Source of the DNA: Terriglobia bacterium
Lineage (GTDB): Bacteria > Acidobacteriota > Terriglobia > Bryobacterales > UBA6623
DNA length: 64,000 bases
Reading direction: 5' to 3'
Assembly: GCA_009841225.1 (NCBI GenBank)
Contig: VXMF01000009.1
Location: forward strand, 1 to 64,000
Part shown: piece after piece, positions 26,194 to 35,213 of the stretch
Layout of the letters: every line of letters begins with the position of its first letter
Position numbering within the stretch: the first letter of the stretch is position 1
Notes under the pieces: generated by a model
Seen by the model: only the letters and a program-made list of their open reading frames with translations
Databases searched by the model: none
Told to the model about the DNA's origin: nothing
Position numbers and translations under genes: made by a program

Positions 26194-27585
26194 TCACCGC
26201 AGAGCACTCAACACGGATTCGGCATCCACCACAAAGCCGAGTTCGTTCTGACGGGGCAGATCGTCCGCCTGAGGAACGAAGAGCACGGGAATGATGTCGC
26301 AATCCCTCGTGCCCGGCAGGGCACCGTTGGTAAGCCCCGCCAGCAATCTTCCGACATTCTTGCAGCCCAACGAACGCTTCGCTTCGCCGACCAAGACCCG
26401 GCTTCCGTCAATGGAACGCGCGACGATGTCTCGCTCGGGGGCGCTTCCGTGCCAGAACCGCTGCGCAGGCTCGAAGGGGCCGAATCGAGCGAGAGGATGG
26501 TCAGATTCATGCAGCTTCGGCACGGCAGCGCTACACAGTTCCTGCCAAGCTACGGCTTCCAGGTCGCGCCTGTAACGATGCCAGTAGCGGAGGCGCGATT
26601 CGGGCGGGGAGGCGGTAAGCGCGGCGCGGTGCGGGGCGACCACGCGAAACCACATCCGCAAGAATGGATCATCAATGCGGTAGAGACTGCGCTTGCCCGA
26701 ATGCGGATCGCTGCCGAATGGGAGTTCTCGGCGAACGAAACCCATTTCCATGAGCGCGGCGATCGGCCTGGCGAGGCTCGTTGCCGGACGGCCGAGTCTC
26801 CCGGCGATCTCGCCGAGGCGGCGCGCGCCTGAGCCGACGACGTCGAGAAGCGGACGCAGAGAGGTCGCCGGGGGAGTCTCCTCGTAGAGCAGGTGCTCCG
26901 GTTCGTGATGGAGCGGGCCACAAGGATCGAGAACAAGAGAATCGACCGCTTCATCGAGATCCTCGCCGAAGGGGACTGCCAATTCCCAATAGCGCGGCAT
27001 CCCTCCCCAGAGAGCGTAGATTCCTACCAAGTCGCTAAACCGACGAAACTCGAAGGCGTCCGCAAGAGAGCCGGCTCTGAGGGGGCGCAAGGCGAAAGAT
27101 TCGACTGCCCGGCCGAGCGGCGGGGCACTGGCATCTACGACTACCCGATGCATCATGCTCTGGCTCCATCCGCTGACTGCGACGCACAGGTTCCTGCCCG
27201 GCTGGCCGAGCCAGTCTTGGAACCGGCCGGCAAAGAAAGGATCAGCAGCCATCAAGTGCTGCAGTTCGTCCACGATGAACGGCCCCCGCCACCCAGCCTG
27301 ATCGGCCTCCACCGAAAGCCGGGTCAACAGCGCCCGCCAGGTTGGGTACTCGATATCCGCAAAGCCGGGAAACCGCTCCGCGACAGCGGAAGCCAAGTAG
27401 CGACGTTGCACCTCAGGCGCAGAATTCTCCGCAACGGTATACAGTCCTTCGCAGTGCCTGCACCCCTCGATGAGGAGACGCGACTTTCCGACGCGCCGTC
27501 TGCCCCAGATCACGGAGAACGAGCCCGTTCGGGCCAATTCCCTGTTCAAGCGCCGGACCTCGCTGTCGCGGCCGAGGAATTCCAT
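26194..27585 (-). CDS. Archaeal-type AAA ATPase with DUF234/PD-(D/E)XK-like C-terminus
   Basis: 463 aa, cytoplasmic. Walker A GRRRVGKS is at residues 28-35 and Walker B FIVDELQ around Asp106-Glu107. A winged-helix region (ARRLGEIAGRLGRPATSLARPIAALMEMGFVRRELPF is its core, about 253-290) follows. The C-terminus has ERDIVARSIDGSRVLVGEAKRS, where Asp386, Glu401 and Lys403 fit the D-ExK nuclease motif. This matches the ATPase_2/DUF234 family, common in archaea and patchily spread in bacteria; its function is not established. The promoter region is strikingly AT-rich, unlike the gene, and ATG 27585 has no SD. Confidence 0.82.
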   Translation of the reverse strand: MEFLGRDSEVRRLNRELARTGSFSVIWGRRRVGKSRLLIEGCRHCEGLYTVAENSAPEVQRRYLASAVAERFPGFADIEYPTWRALLTRLSVEADQAGWRGPFIVDELQHLMAADPFFAGRFQDWLGQPGRNLCVAVSGWSQSMMHRVVVDASAPPLGRAVESFALRPLRAGSLADAFEFRRFSDLVGIYALWGGMPRYWELAVPFGEDLDEAVDSLVLDPCGPLHHEPEHLLYEETPPATSLRPLLDVVGSGARRLGEIAGRLGRPATSLARPIAALMEMGFVRRELPFGSDPHSGKRSLYRIDDPFLRMWFRVVAPHRAALTASPPESRLRYWHRYRRDLEAVAWQELCSAAVPKLHESDHPLARFGPFEPAQRFWHGSAPERDIVARSIDGSRVLVGEAKRSLGCKNVGRLLAGLTNGALPGTRDCDIIPVLFVPQADDLPRQNELGFVVDAESVLSALR

Positions 27586-27590
27586 GGCTT

Positions 27591-27635
27591 AATTATGCAT
27601 AATAACATTATTTAGTCAAAAATAATTATGGTCAA
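27591..27635 (-). promoter_or_regulatory. AT-rich promoter/operator of the ATPase gene
   Basis: On the minus strand two overlapping sigma70-like promoters can be read: TTGACC-N17-AATAAT and TTGACT-N17-ATAATT, the second ending 5 nt before ATG 27585. It contains a perfect 12-bp palindrome ATTATGCATAAT (27592-27603) and AATAA-CA-TTATT (27601-27612) across the -10 boxes, suggesting repression at the promoter. The second promoter would give a leaderless message. Confidence 0.6.
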
Positions 27636-27723
27636 GATAATCCTAGCCTCGACAAGCTGGCCTCCGCAACTTGCTCGCTTAGGCCCGAAGCTCTGAAGCT
27701 GCAAACGTCAGCGGCCCGCAATC

Positions 27724-28752
27724 TCACGCGGACGGCAGCTCGCCCCGTTGGGAGTGGTTCAGTTCGTGCAAGTTCTGGCACTCTCCCGAGCGCACCCGCG
27801 CAAACCACTGCGGGTTGTCGCGGAACCATTGCACCGTTTCCCGCAATCCAGAATCGAAGTCTATGCTAGGCTCCCAGCCCGTGTCGCTCTTGATCTTCAT
27901 TGAGTCGAGCGCGTAGCGACGGTCGTGGCCAGGGCGGTCCAGAACATATTCGACCAAGGACTCTGGCTTGCGGCAGCAGTCCAGCACGAGCCGAACAACC
28001 TCGATGTTCTGCATCGAGCACTCGCCACCGATGTTGTACGTCTCACCGGTGCGACCCGCGGCGAGGACCGCTTCGATCGCTCGGCAGTGGTCGTGGACGT
28101 GCAACCAGTCCCTCACCTGAAGCCCATCGCCATATACAGGCAGCGGCTTGTCGGCGAGGGCATTGGTGATCATCAGCGGTATGAGCTTTTCGGGAAATTG
28201 ATACGGGCCATAGTTGTTGGACGCTCGCGTGATGAGCACCGGAAGAGAATGCGTCTTCGCGTATGCCAACACCAACAGGTCGGCGCTGGCCTTGGACGCC
28301 GAGTAAGGATTCGACGGACTTAGCGGCCGTTCCTCATCGGCGGCATGCGGTGCTGGGATGCTCCCGTAGACCTCATCCGTGGAAACGTGAAGGAATCGCT
28401 CTACCGGCCACTCGCGCGCCGCCTCGAGGAGCACGCCAGTGCCCGTTACGTTCGTCGAGACAAACTCCGCCGGGGAGTGAATGCTGCGATCCACGTGGGA
28501 CTCGGCCGCGAAATGCACGACCGCCTCGGGACGAAAGCTCCTGAAGGCGTCGCGAACGGCCGCCGCATCGCGGATGTCGACCCGGCTGAACCCAAAGGTC
28601 GGCAGGTCAGCAACCGCTGCCAGGTTTTCCAGGTTGCCAGCATAAGTGAGCAGATCCAAGACGAGAATCTCCACCTGCCGGCCGCGTTGCAAGGCCTGGC
28701 GGACAAAGTTCGAGCCGATGAAGCCGGCGCCGCCGGTGACCAGCAACTTCAC
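27724..28752 (-). CDS. rfbB: dTDP-glucose 4,6-dehydratase
   Basis: 342 aa extended SDR enzyme; second step of dTDP-L-rhamnose synthesis, cytoplasmic. It has the NAD motif TGGAGFIGS at the N-terminus, STDEVYG (Thr125, Asp126, Glu127 of the dehydration site) and the catalytic YSASK (Tyr150, Lys154). SNNYGPYQFPEKLIPLMI is the usual substrate loop. It overlaps rfbC by 4 nt and is last in an aroF-rfbC-rfbB run. The thymidylyltransferase (rfbA) and reductase (rfbD) are not in the window. Confidence 0.95.
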   Translation of the reverse strand: MKLLVTGGAGFIGSNFVRQALQRGRQVEILVLDLLTYAGNLENLAAVADLPTFGFSRVDIRDAAAVRDAFRSFRPEAVVHFAAESHVDRSIHSPAEFVSTNVTGTGVLLEAAREWPVERFLHVSTDEVYGSIPAPHAADEERPLSPSNPYSASKASADLLVLAYAKTHSLPVLITRASNNYGPYQFPEKLIPLMITNALADKPLPVYGDGLQVRDWLHVHDHCRAIEAVLAAGRTGETYNIGGECSMQNIEVVRLVLDCCRKPESLVEYVLDRPGHDRRYALDSMKIKSDTGWEPSIDFDSGLRETVQWFRDNPQWFARVRSGECQNLHELNHSQRGELPSA

Positions 28753-29321
28753 TTGCGCTGAGTCTCCCAGTCGTACGCGATCTCCGGGCTGTCGTGGGGC
28801 AAGCGGCCCTCGTCGGACGGGTCGTACTGCCGGTCGGTGAGGTACACCAGCACAGCCTCCGAGTCGCCGATCACCTTGTACCCGTGTGCAACTCCCGGGG
28901 GAATCAGCAGCTGCCAGGGACGGAGTTGCCCGACATAGAGCGTGTTGCGCGCCCCCTGCGTCGGAGAGCCTTCACGCAAGTCACAGAGGGCGACCTGCAG
29001 CATGCCACGGCACGGTACCCACAGGTCGCTTTGCCGGGTGTGATAGTGAAACGCCTTGACGGTGCCCGGATAGCTGAGCGCCGCCGACACTTGCGTGGTG
29101 TCGCCGGGAAACCCAGCGGGCAGTCCCTGCCCTAACCGCGCTACCTCAAGGAAATACCCCCGGTCGTCCGGCCAGAGCGGAAATTCCGCGACCCGGACGC
29201 CGTCGATCAGCTCAGGCGCATCCGGGCGAGTGATCACGTCGCCCAGCCCGGGCTGGCACTGAGGCAGAGTCAGCTTGATTGAGCCGACCTTGCCGACGGT
29301 TCGGCCGCTCTCGCCCGGCAC
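28749..29321 (-). CDS. rfbC: dTDP-4-dehydrorhamnose 3,5-epimerase-like protein (RmlC family)
   Basis: 190 aa cupin-fold sugar epimerase. Recognisable blocks are [37 protein letters not shown] with the catalytic-site histidines (92, 94), [24 protein letters not shown] and [14 protein letters not shown]. It is more divergent than typical RmlC (AFHYHTRQ in place of GLHxQ), so the sugar substrate may differ. GTG 29321 is used, 13 nt after the aroF stop; AAGGA lies 10 nt upstream. Coupled by overlap to rfbB, so dTDP-sugar synthesis is the likely role. Confidence 0.85.
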   Translation of the reverse strand: MPGESGRTVGKVGSIKLTLPQCQPGLGDVITRPDAPELIDGVRVAEFPLWPDDRGYFLEVARLGQGLPAGFPGDTTQVSAALSYPGTVKAFHYHTRQSDLWVPCRGMLQVALCDLREGSPTQGARNTLYVGQLRPWQLLIPPGVAHGYKVIGDSEAVLVYLTDRQYDPSDEGRLPHDSPEIAYDWETQRK

Positions 29322-29334
29322 GGAACCGGCGTCC

Positions 29335-30378
29335 TTACGCGGGTACGCAAGCCGGCTGCAGCCGCGTAGCCTTCCAAAGCTCCACGTACGGCTCGATTTC
29401 CCGCATCATCTCGCTGAACGAGCTGAACGTCATCGACTGCGCCCCGTCGCTCCAAGCCCGCTCCGGATCAGGATGGATCTCAACCATGGCACCATCGGCG
29501 CCGACCGCTACGGAGGCACGCATCAGCGGCGGAATCAGGGCGCGCTTGCCCGTTGCGTGCGCCGGATCGAGGATCACCGGCAGGTGCGTGAGCTGGTTCA
29601 GCACCGGCACCGCGTTGATATCTAGGGTGTTGCGGGTGGCCGACTCGAAGGTGCGAATGCCGCGCTCGCAGAGAAAGACATTCGGGTTGCCGTTCGTGAC
29701 GATGTATTCGGCCGAGAGCAGGAATTCCTCGATGGTTGCGCTTTGCCCCCGCTTGAGCATGACCGGACAGCTGGTCGTGGCCCCAATTTCCTTGAGAAGG
29801 GGGAAGTTCTGCACGTTGCGAGCGCCGATCTGGAGCACGTCGGCATAGTCGGCTACGAGCTGGACGTTCGTCACGGTCATGACTTCCGTGACCACCTTCA
29901 GCCCGTGACTGTCGCCCGCCTTGCGCAGCAGACGGAGCCCCTCTTCCTCCAAGCCTTGGAAACTGTACGGGCTGGTGCGTGGCTTGTAAGCGCCTCCTCG
30001 CAGGAAGCGTCCTCCGGCAGAGGCAACGGCTTCTGCGCAAGCCATGATCTGCCCTTCGGTTTCGACCGAGCAGGGACCGGCGATGATGGCGAACTCGCCG
30101 CCGCCGATCGAAGCCTCGCCGACTTGCACCACTGTGCGATCGCTCTTGACCTGCTTGCTCACGAGTTTGTAGGGCGCACTGATCGGCACACCGTTTTCGA
30201 CACCTTCGACGGATCGCAGTACCTCGATCGCGTGGGTTACGTCCCCCAAGCCCACCGCTGCGATCACGACGCGTTCGTCGCCTTGGATGGAACGGACCGC
30301 GAAGTCCATCTCCTGGATTCGGCTGCAGACGCGGTCAACCTGCTCGCGCGTCGCGCCCGGCTTCATCGAAATGATCAT
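29335..30378 (-). CDS. aroF: 3-deoxy-7-phosphoheptulonate (DAHP) synthase, AroF-type with N-terminal ACT-like domain
   Basis: 347 aa. First committed step of the shikimate pathway: condensation of phosphoenolpyruvate with erythrose 4-phosphate, cytoplasmic. An N-terminal ferredoxin-like regulatory domain (about 1-75) precedes the type I beta barrel, with [26 protein letters not shown] and [10 protein letters not shown]. This matches the Thermotoga/Bacillus-like group rather than E. coli AroG. The start is supported by GGAAGG 3-4 nt before ATG 30378. Heads a same-strand run with rfbC and rfbB, an unusual pairing with sugar genes. Confidence 0.93.
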   Translation of the reverse strand: MIISMKPGATREQVDRVCSRIQEMDFAVRSIQGDERVVIAAVGLGDVTHAIEVLRSVEGVENGVPISAPYKLVSKQVKSDRTVVQVGEASIGGGEFAIIAGPCSVETEGQIMACAEAVASAGGRFLRGGAYKPRTSPYSFQGLEEEGLRLLRKAGDSHGLKVVTEVMTVTNVQLVADYADVLQIGARNVQNFPLLKEIGATTSCPVMLKRGQSATIEEFLLSAEYIVTNGNPNVFLCERGIRTFESATRNTLDINAVPVLNQLTHLPVILDPAHATGKRALIPPLMRASVAVGADGAMVEIHPDPERAWSDGAQSMTFSSFSEMMREIEPYVELWKATRLQPACVPA

Positions 30379-30867
30379 GAACCTTCCCTTGGATAGAAAA
30401 TCCTAACAGAACCGCATCACGAAGAGCGTGACTATACGGAATACGCTGGTCGATCACGGAAGGCTTCTGCCGGACACGCTGCGGATTGGAGTGCGGTTGT
30501 CCAACAACTGCGCAGAACCCGGCTGATGGCCGGGATCAAAGCTTAGCCGTAGCTTCAAGTTAACACGCCTTGACCGGTTCGTCCAACAGTGGAGAACCTC
30601 AGCCCTCGAACTTGCCGGAAAACTCCCCGGGCCCCGCTCGGAATGACGCCGTCGAGCGCCCGGAATCGCACCGCCCTGCGGCGCGAAGCCGGAGAACGGC
30701 GGCCGACGGACGCACTCGAGCGACGTCGATGTCGGGATTGACGGGCGATCCCGCCCTACCATGAAGGAAGCCCGGCAATATTCGCCCGGCCGCGAGGGTC
30801 CCGACCAAGTTCAGGATGGGGCCGGCGAGTCCGGCGCGGGTGCCGCGCGGGATGGCGGGACGGTCCA
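30379..30867. other. Gene-free divergent region between aroF and copA
   Basis: 489 nt with no credible ORF. It holds small hairpins, for example CCCGGC-TGATG-GCCGGG at 30518-30534, and a possible -10 (TAGGAT) for aroF near 30395. No metal-responsive operator for copA was recognised. Confidence 0.5.
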
Positions 30868-33375
30868 TTGAGCCACGCAGGTGTCGAGACGACGACAGTA
30901 GGGCTTGCAGGCATGACGTGCGACCATTGCGTCGCAACTGTCGAGAAGGCCCTGTTGGGCGTTGAGGGGGTGCGTGCCGCGCGTGCGGCGTTGGCTACCC
31001 AGACAGCCGAGGTCGCATTCGACCCCCTCTTGACCGATCTTCCGGCGATCCGGCAAGCCGTCAAAGAAGTGGGGTACCTGCCGGGCCCGCCCGATGAGCT
31101 CCTGTCCATTGCCGCCTCACCGGCCGCCGCGGCAACGGCTACGCCGGTGGCTCCGCAGCAGCCAGAAGTCCGCGAATCGAGGTCAATCTGGCTGAGCATC
31201 GAGGGCATGACGTGCGCGAGCTGCGTACAGTCGGTTGAGCAGGCTGTCCTGAAGACTCCGGGAGTTGAGACATGCGAGGTCAGCCTTGCCGAAGCGAGCG
31301 CGCACGTGACCCTCGATCCAGCACTTGCCAGCACCGCGGACCTGCTGCGAAGCGTCGAAAGCGCGGGCTACGGAGCAGCTGTCGACCGGGACGACTCTGA
31401 CAGGCTCCGCGGCGAGCGGCCAGAGCGTGGGTTGCGGCGTAGACTGGTCGTTTCGGCGATCTTCACTATTCCGCTGCTCGTGCTCGCCATGTCCCATGGA
31501 AGGCTCGGCGGCGACTCGGCCTGGGTACAGCTTGCACTGGCGCTGCCCGTTGTCGCCTACGGCGGCGCGCCATTCTATTCGGCTGCTTGGACCGCCGCAA
31601 GGCACCTTCGCAGCGACATGAACACCCTGATCGCGGTAGGAACGGGCACTGCCTTCGCGTACAGCCTGGTGGCGACTGTCATGCCCGGGTGGGTCGCGCG
31701 ACACAGCTCGGCCCCGGTGTACTTCGAGACAGCCGCCGCGATTCTGACGTTGGTCTTGCTGGGGAGGATGCTCGAAGCGCGAGCGCGGCGCAAGACATCG
31801 AACGCTATCCGAAGTCTGATGGAGCTGCGACCGGAAACAGTTCGAGTCTTGCGCGGAGGAGACGAAACTGAGATACCCACAGACGAACTTGCGCTCGGCG
31901 ATGCCGTAATCGTACGCGCAGGCGAACGAGTGCCGGTTGATGGCGAGGTGATCGAAGGCGCAGGCGCTATAGACGAATCGCCGCTTACCGGGGAGAGCCT
32001 GCCGACCGACAAGTCTCCCGGCAGCGCGGTGCTCAGCGGCTCTCTGGCCAAGGAAGGATTCCTGGTGGTCCGGGCTGAGAGCGTCGGAAGCGAGACGTCG
32101 TTGTCCAGGATGATCGCATTCGTGCGCCGCGCGCAGAACTCGAAGTCGCCGGCCGCGCGCCTGGCCGACCGGATCGCCGCTGTATTCGTGCCGGCGATCC
32201 TAGTCCTGGCGGTATTGACGTTTGTGGCGTGGCTCCTGCTCGCACCGTCTGAGGACCGTTTGCGCCTAGCTGCGAACAGTGCTGTAAGCGTGTTGATCAT
32301 CGCATGCCCGTGCGCGTTAGGCCTAGCCACGCCCGCAGCTCTGGCGGTAGGAATCGGCAGGGCCGCCGAGCACGGCATCTTGGTGCGTGATGGAGAGGCT
32401 CTGGAAGCCGCGCGAGATCTCGATACCGTCGTTTTCGACAAGACCGGGACCCTGACGCTCGGAAACTTCGAGGTAACGGACATCGAGACCTACGGAAGCG
32501 TCGACAAGGGCGACTTGCTGCGGGCGGCCTGCGCGATCGAGCGTCGCAGCGAGCACCCCATCGCGCAGGCCATCGCGGCCCTCGATCCGAGTGCTGACGA
32601 AGCCGTCAGCAACTTCAAGACCCTGCCCGGGGCGGGCGCCAGTGCTGAGTCTGCCGGCCAAGAGTGGCTCATCGGCAAGCCGGAGCTGCTGGCAGACAGG
32701 GGAATCGCCATCACGGAGGCCCGGGCGAAGCTGGATCGTCTTTCCGAAGAGGGCAAGACTACCGTCCTGGTGGCGCGAGGCCAAGCCCTAGCGGGCGCGT
32801 TCGCATTGCGCGACACGCTTCACCACGATGCCGTGGACGCGACGTCAGCTCTGCGGAGGCGTGGGGTCAAGACCCTGATGATCAGCGGCGACAGTGCCAG
32901 AGTTGCGCGGGCCACGGCGACGCTGGCAGGCATCGACCGCGTGCTGGCACCCGTGCTGCCGGTGGACAAGGCCTCCGCAATCGAGCGGCTTCAATCCGAC
33001 GGAGAAAGAGTCGCAATGGTGGGAGACGGTATCAACGACGCTCCGGCCCTGGCGCAGGCCGATCTGGGCATCGCGATAGGCGCTGGCAGCGACGTCGCGG
33101 TGGAGTCGGCGGACATCATCCTCGTCCGCAACAACCCGGCAGACGTGGACCGAGCGATTGATCTGGCTAGGCGCACGCAGCGCGCAATCGCTCAAAATTA
33201 CGTTTGGGCTTTCGGCTATAACTTGCTGGGAGTTCCTATCGCAGCCGGCGTCCTGTACCCGTGGACAGGCCTGCTGCTGTCACCGGTACTCGCTTCAGCA
33301 GCCATGGCCCTTTCAAGCCTATCCGTGCTAGCAAACAGTCTTCGCCTTGGCAGGGCGCTAGCAACGGCCCGCTGA
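30868..33375 (+). CDS. copA: Copper-translocating P1B-type ATPase
   Basis: 835 aa inner-membrane pump exporting Cu+ from the cytoplasm. Two N-terminal metal-binding domains have GMTCDHC (about 16-21) and GMTCASC (about 115). The membrane CPC motif is in ACPCALGLATP near residue 480. The phosphorylation site is DKTGTLT at Asp524, and the hinge is GDGINDAPALAQAD. No in-frame ATG precedes the first metal site, so the TTG at 30868 is the likely start; GGCGGGA lies upstream as a poor SD. No copper-responsive regulator gene is adjacent. Confidence 0.95.
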   Translation: MSHAGVETTTVGLAGMTCDHCVATVEKALLGVEGVRAARAALATQTAEVAFDPLLTDLPAIRQAVKEVGYLPGPPDELLSIAASPAAAATATPVAPQQPEVRESRSIWLSIEGMTCASCVQSVEQAVLKTPGVETCEVSLAEASAHVTLDPALASTADLLRSVESAGYGAAVDRDDSDRLRGERPERGLRRRLVVSAIFTIPLLVLAMSHGRLGGDSAWVQLALALPVVAYGGAPFYSAAWTAARHLRSDMNTLIAVGTGTAFAYSLVATVMPGWVARHSSAPVYFETAAAILTLVLLGRMLEARARRKTSNAIRSLMELRPETVRVLRGGDETEIPTDELALGDAVIVRAGERVPVDGEVIEGAGAIDESPLTGESLPTDKSPGSAVLSGSLAKEGFLVVRAESVGSETSLSRMIAFVRRAQNSKSPAARLADRIAAVFVPAILVLAVLTFVAWLLLAPSEDRLRLAANSAVSVLIIACPCALGLATPAALAVGIGRAAEHGILVRDGEALEAARDLDTVVFDKTGTLTLGNFEVTDIETYGSVDKGDLLRAACAIERRSEHPIAQAIAALDPSADEAVSNFKTLPGAGASAESAGQEWLIGKPELLADRGIAITEARAKLDRLSEEGKTTVLVARGQALAGAFALRDTLHHDAVDATSALRRRGVKTLMISGDSARVARATATLAGIDRVLAPVLPVDKASAIERLQSDGERVAMVGDGINDAPALAQADLGIAIGAGSDVAVESADIILVRNNPADVDRAIDLARRTQRAIAQNYVWAFGYNLLGVPIAAGVLYPWTGLLLSPVLASAAMALSSLSVLANSLRLGRALATAR

Positions 33376-33610
33376 ACGGCGGCGGCCGCTCGCTGGCCGA
33401 TGCGGTATGCGGCCTGACTGAGCTAAGCCGCGGCGGCCAGCTTTGGCACCCGGCGGTGAACTGCTGGCAGCAGAACAAGATTCACAGAAACCGGGCACGC
33501 AGGTGTGCTCGCGGCTGTCGATTCCAACGAACTGCTGAGCACTGCTGACCATTCCGATCGCCTCGCATCGGTGTGTAGTCACGCCCCGCAGCCGCTAAGC
33601 CTATGCAAGC

Positions 33611-33616
33611 TAGAAT
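33611..33616 (+). promoter_or_regulatory. TAGAAT -10 box, guaB
   Basis: Exact TAGAAT, 5 nt before ATG 33622; no SD upstream of the start. Confidence 0.5.
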
Positions 33617-33621
33617 AATGC

Positions 33622-35079
33622 ATGGTCTTGGAATCGCCGCCGCTAGCCCTTACCTTCGACGACGTACTCCTGCTCCCTGCCTACAGCGAGATCCTGCCGT
33701 CGGAGGTATCAACGGTTACGCGCGTCACGCGCGCCATTTCGATCAATATCCCAATCCTCAGCGCCGCGATGGACACGGTGACTGAGTCTAGGCTGGCAAT
33801 CGCGCTCGCCCGCCAAGGGGGCATGGGCATTATCCACCGCAACATGTCCATCGAGCGGCAGGCCGAGGAAGTGGATCGGGTCAAGCGCAGCGAATCCGGC
33901 ATGATCGTCGATCCGATCACGATCTCTCCCGACGACCGGATCCGTGACGCCCTAGAGCTGATGTCGAGCTACCGGATCTCGGGCGTGCCGGTGACGCAGG
34001 ACTCGAAGCTGGTCGGCATACTCACCAACCGAGATCTGCGCTTCGAGAAACGCCTCGACTTGCAGGTCAGGGAAGTGATGACCAAGGACGAACTCGTCAC
34101 CGTCCCTGTCGGTACGACACTGGACGACGCCGAGCGTCTGCTGCACAAGCATCGGATCGAGAAACTGCTCGTAGTCGATGAAGAAGGCGTCCTCAAGGGG
34201 CTAATCACCGTCAAGGACATTCAGAAGAAGCGGAAGTTCCCCAACGCAACGAAAGACGACCAAGGGCGTCTGCGCGTCGGGGCAGCGGTGGGCGCAAAGG
34301 GAGACTATCTTGAGCGTGCGCAGCAGCTCTTCGCCAAGAAGGTCGACGTAATCGTCGTCGACACGGCCCACGGACATACCAAGAGCGTCGCCGATGCGGT
34401 GAAGAACCTGCGTCGCACCCTACCAGACGTCCAACTGGTTGCGGGCAACGTCGCCACCGGCGAAGCGACTCGCGACCTGGTCAAGCTGGACGTCGATGGT
34501 GTCAAGGTCGGCATCGGACCCGGTTCCATTTGCACCACGCGCATCGTGTCAGGGGCGGGCGTCCCGCAGATCACGGCCGTCGCAGAGTGCGTCGCCGCTG
34601 CGAGCGCTAGCGGGGTCCCGATTATCTCCGATGGAGGGATCAAGTATTCCGGCGATATTTCGAAGGCCATCGCCGCCGGTGCGCACAGCGTAATGCTGGG
34701 CAGCCTTTTGGCGGGCACGGAAGAGAGCCCCGGCCAAACCGTGCTGTATCAGGGCCGCACGTACAAGACCTACCGGGGAATGGGGTCTTTGGGCGCGATG
34801 AACCAGGGTAGCGACCGGTACGATCAAGCCTCCAGCGATGGCAAGTTGGTGCCGGAGGGCGTAGAAGGCCGGGTTCCGCACAAAGGGATGCTGGGAGATC
34901 TCGTCCATCAGCTCGTCGGCGGCCTGCAGGCAGGCATGGGCTACTGCGGATGCCCCACGATCGAGGCCATGCGCAGCCAGACGCGGTTCGTGCGCATATC
35001 GCCAGCCGGGCTCCGCGAGGCGCATGTGCACGATGTGCTGATCACGACCGAGGCCCCTAACTACCAAGTCGAGACCTGA
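33622..35079 (+). CDS. guaB: Inosine-5'-monophosphate dehydrogenase
   Basis: 485 aa. Oxidises IMP to XMP with NAD+, the branch point to guanine nucleotides; GuaA, which completes the pathway, is at 54461-56254 in this window. The catalytic barrel is interrupted by two CBS domains at about residues 93-205 that usually bind ATP/GTP for allosteric control. The catalytic Cys304 is in [12 protein letters not shown], and the mobile flap and [10 protein letters not shown] follow. The start has TAGAAT 5 nt upstream rather than an SD. The gene is 134 nt upstream of the M16 peptidase gene. Confidence 0.96.
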   Translation: MVLESPPLALTFDDVLLLPAYSEILPSEVSTVTRVTRAISINIPILSAAMDTVTESRLAIALARQGGMGIIHRNMSIERQAEEVDRVKRSESGMIVDPITISPDDRIRDALELMSSYRISGVPVTQDSKLVGILTNRDLRFEKRLDLQVREVMTKDELVTVPVGTTLDDAERLLHKHRIEKLLVVDEEGVLKGLITVKDIQKKRKFPNATKDDQGRLRVGAAVGAKGDYLERAQQLFAKKVDVIVVDTAHGHTKSVADAVKNLRRTLPDVQLVAGNVATGEATRDLVKLDVDGVKVGIGPGSICTTRIVSGAGVPQITAVAECVAAASASGVPIISDGGIKYSGDISKAIAAGAHSVMLGSLLAGTEESPGQTVLYQGRTYKTYRGMGSLGAMNQGSDRYDQASSDGKLVPEGVEGRVPHKGMLGDLVHQLVGGLQAGMGYCGCPTIEAMRSQTRFVRISPAGLREAHVHDVLITTEAPNYQVET

Positions 35080-35213
35080 CGCTGGCATTGGCACGTGTCC
35101 GCCAACGCGGGCGCAACGTCCGTGCTTGTCGCCGGCTAGCCGGGATCCTAGGGGCTCAGCACGGACGCTTTACCGGGCGCTATGTTGAACTAAGTACGAT
35201 CCGAGGTACCGCA

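Noticed and set aside
30518-30534. CCCGGC-TGATG-GCCGGG hairpin as a terminator or riboswitch
   Set aside because: Only 6 bp, no T tract, in a GC-rich divergent region where such repeats arise by chance.
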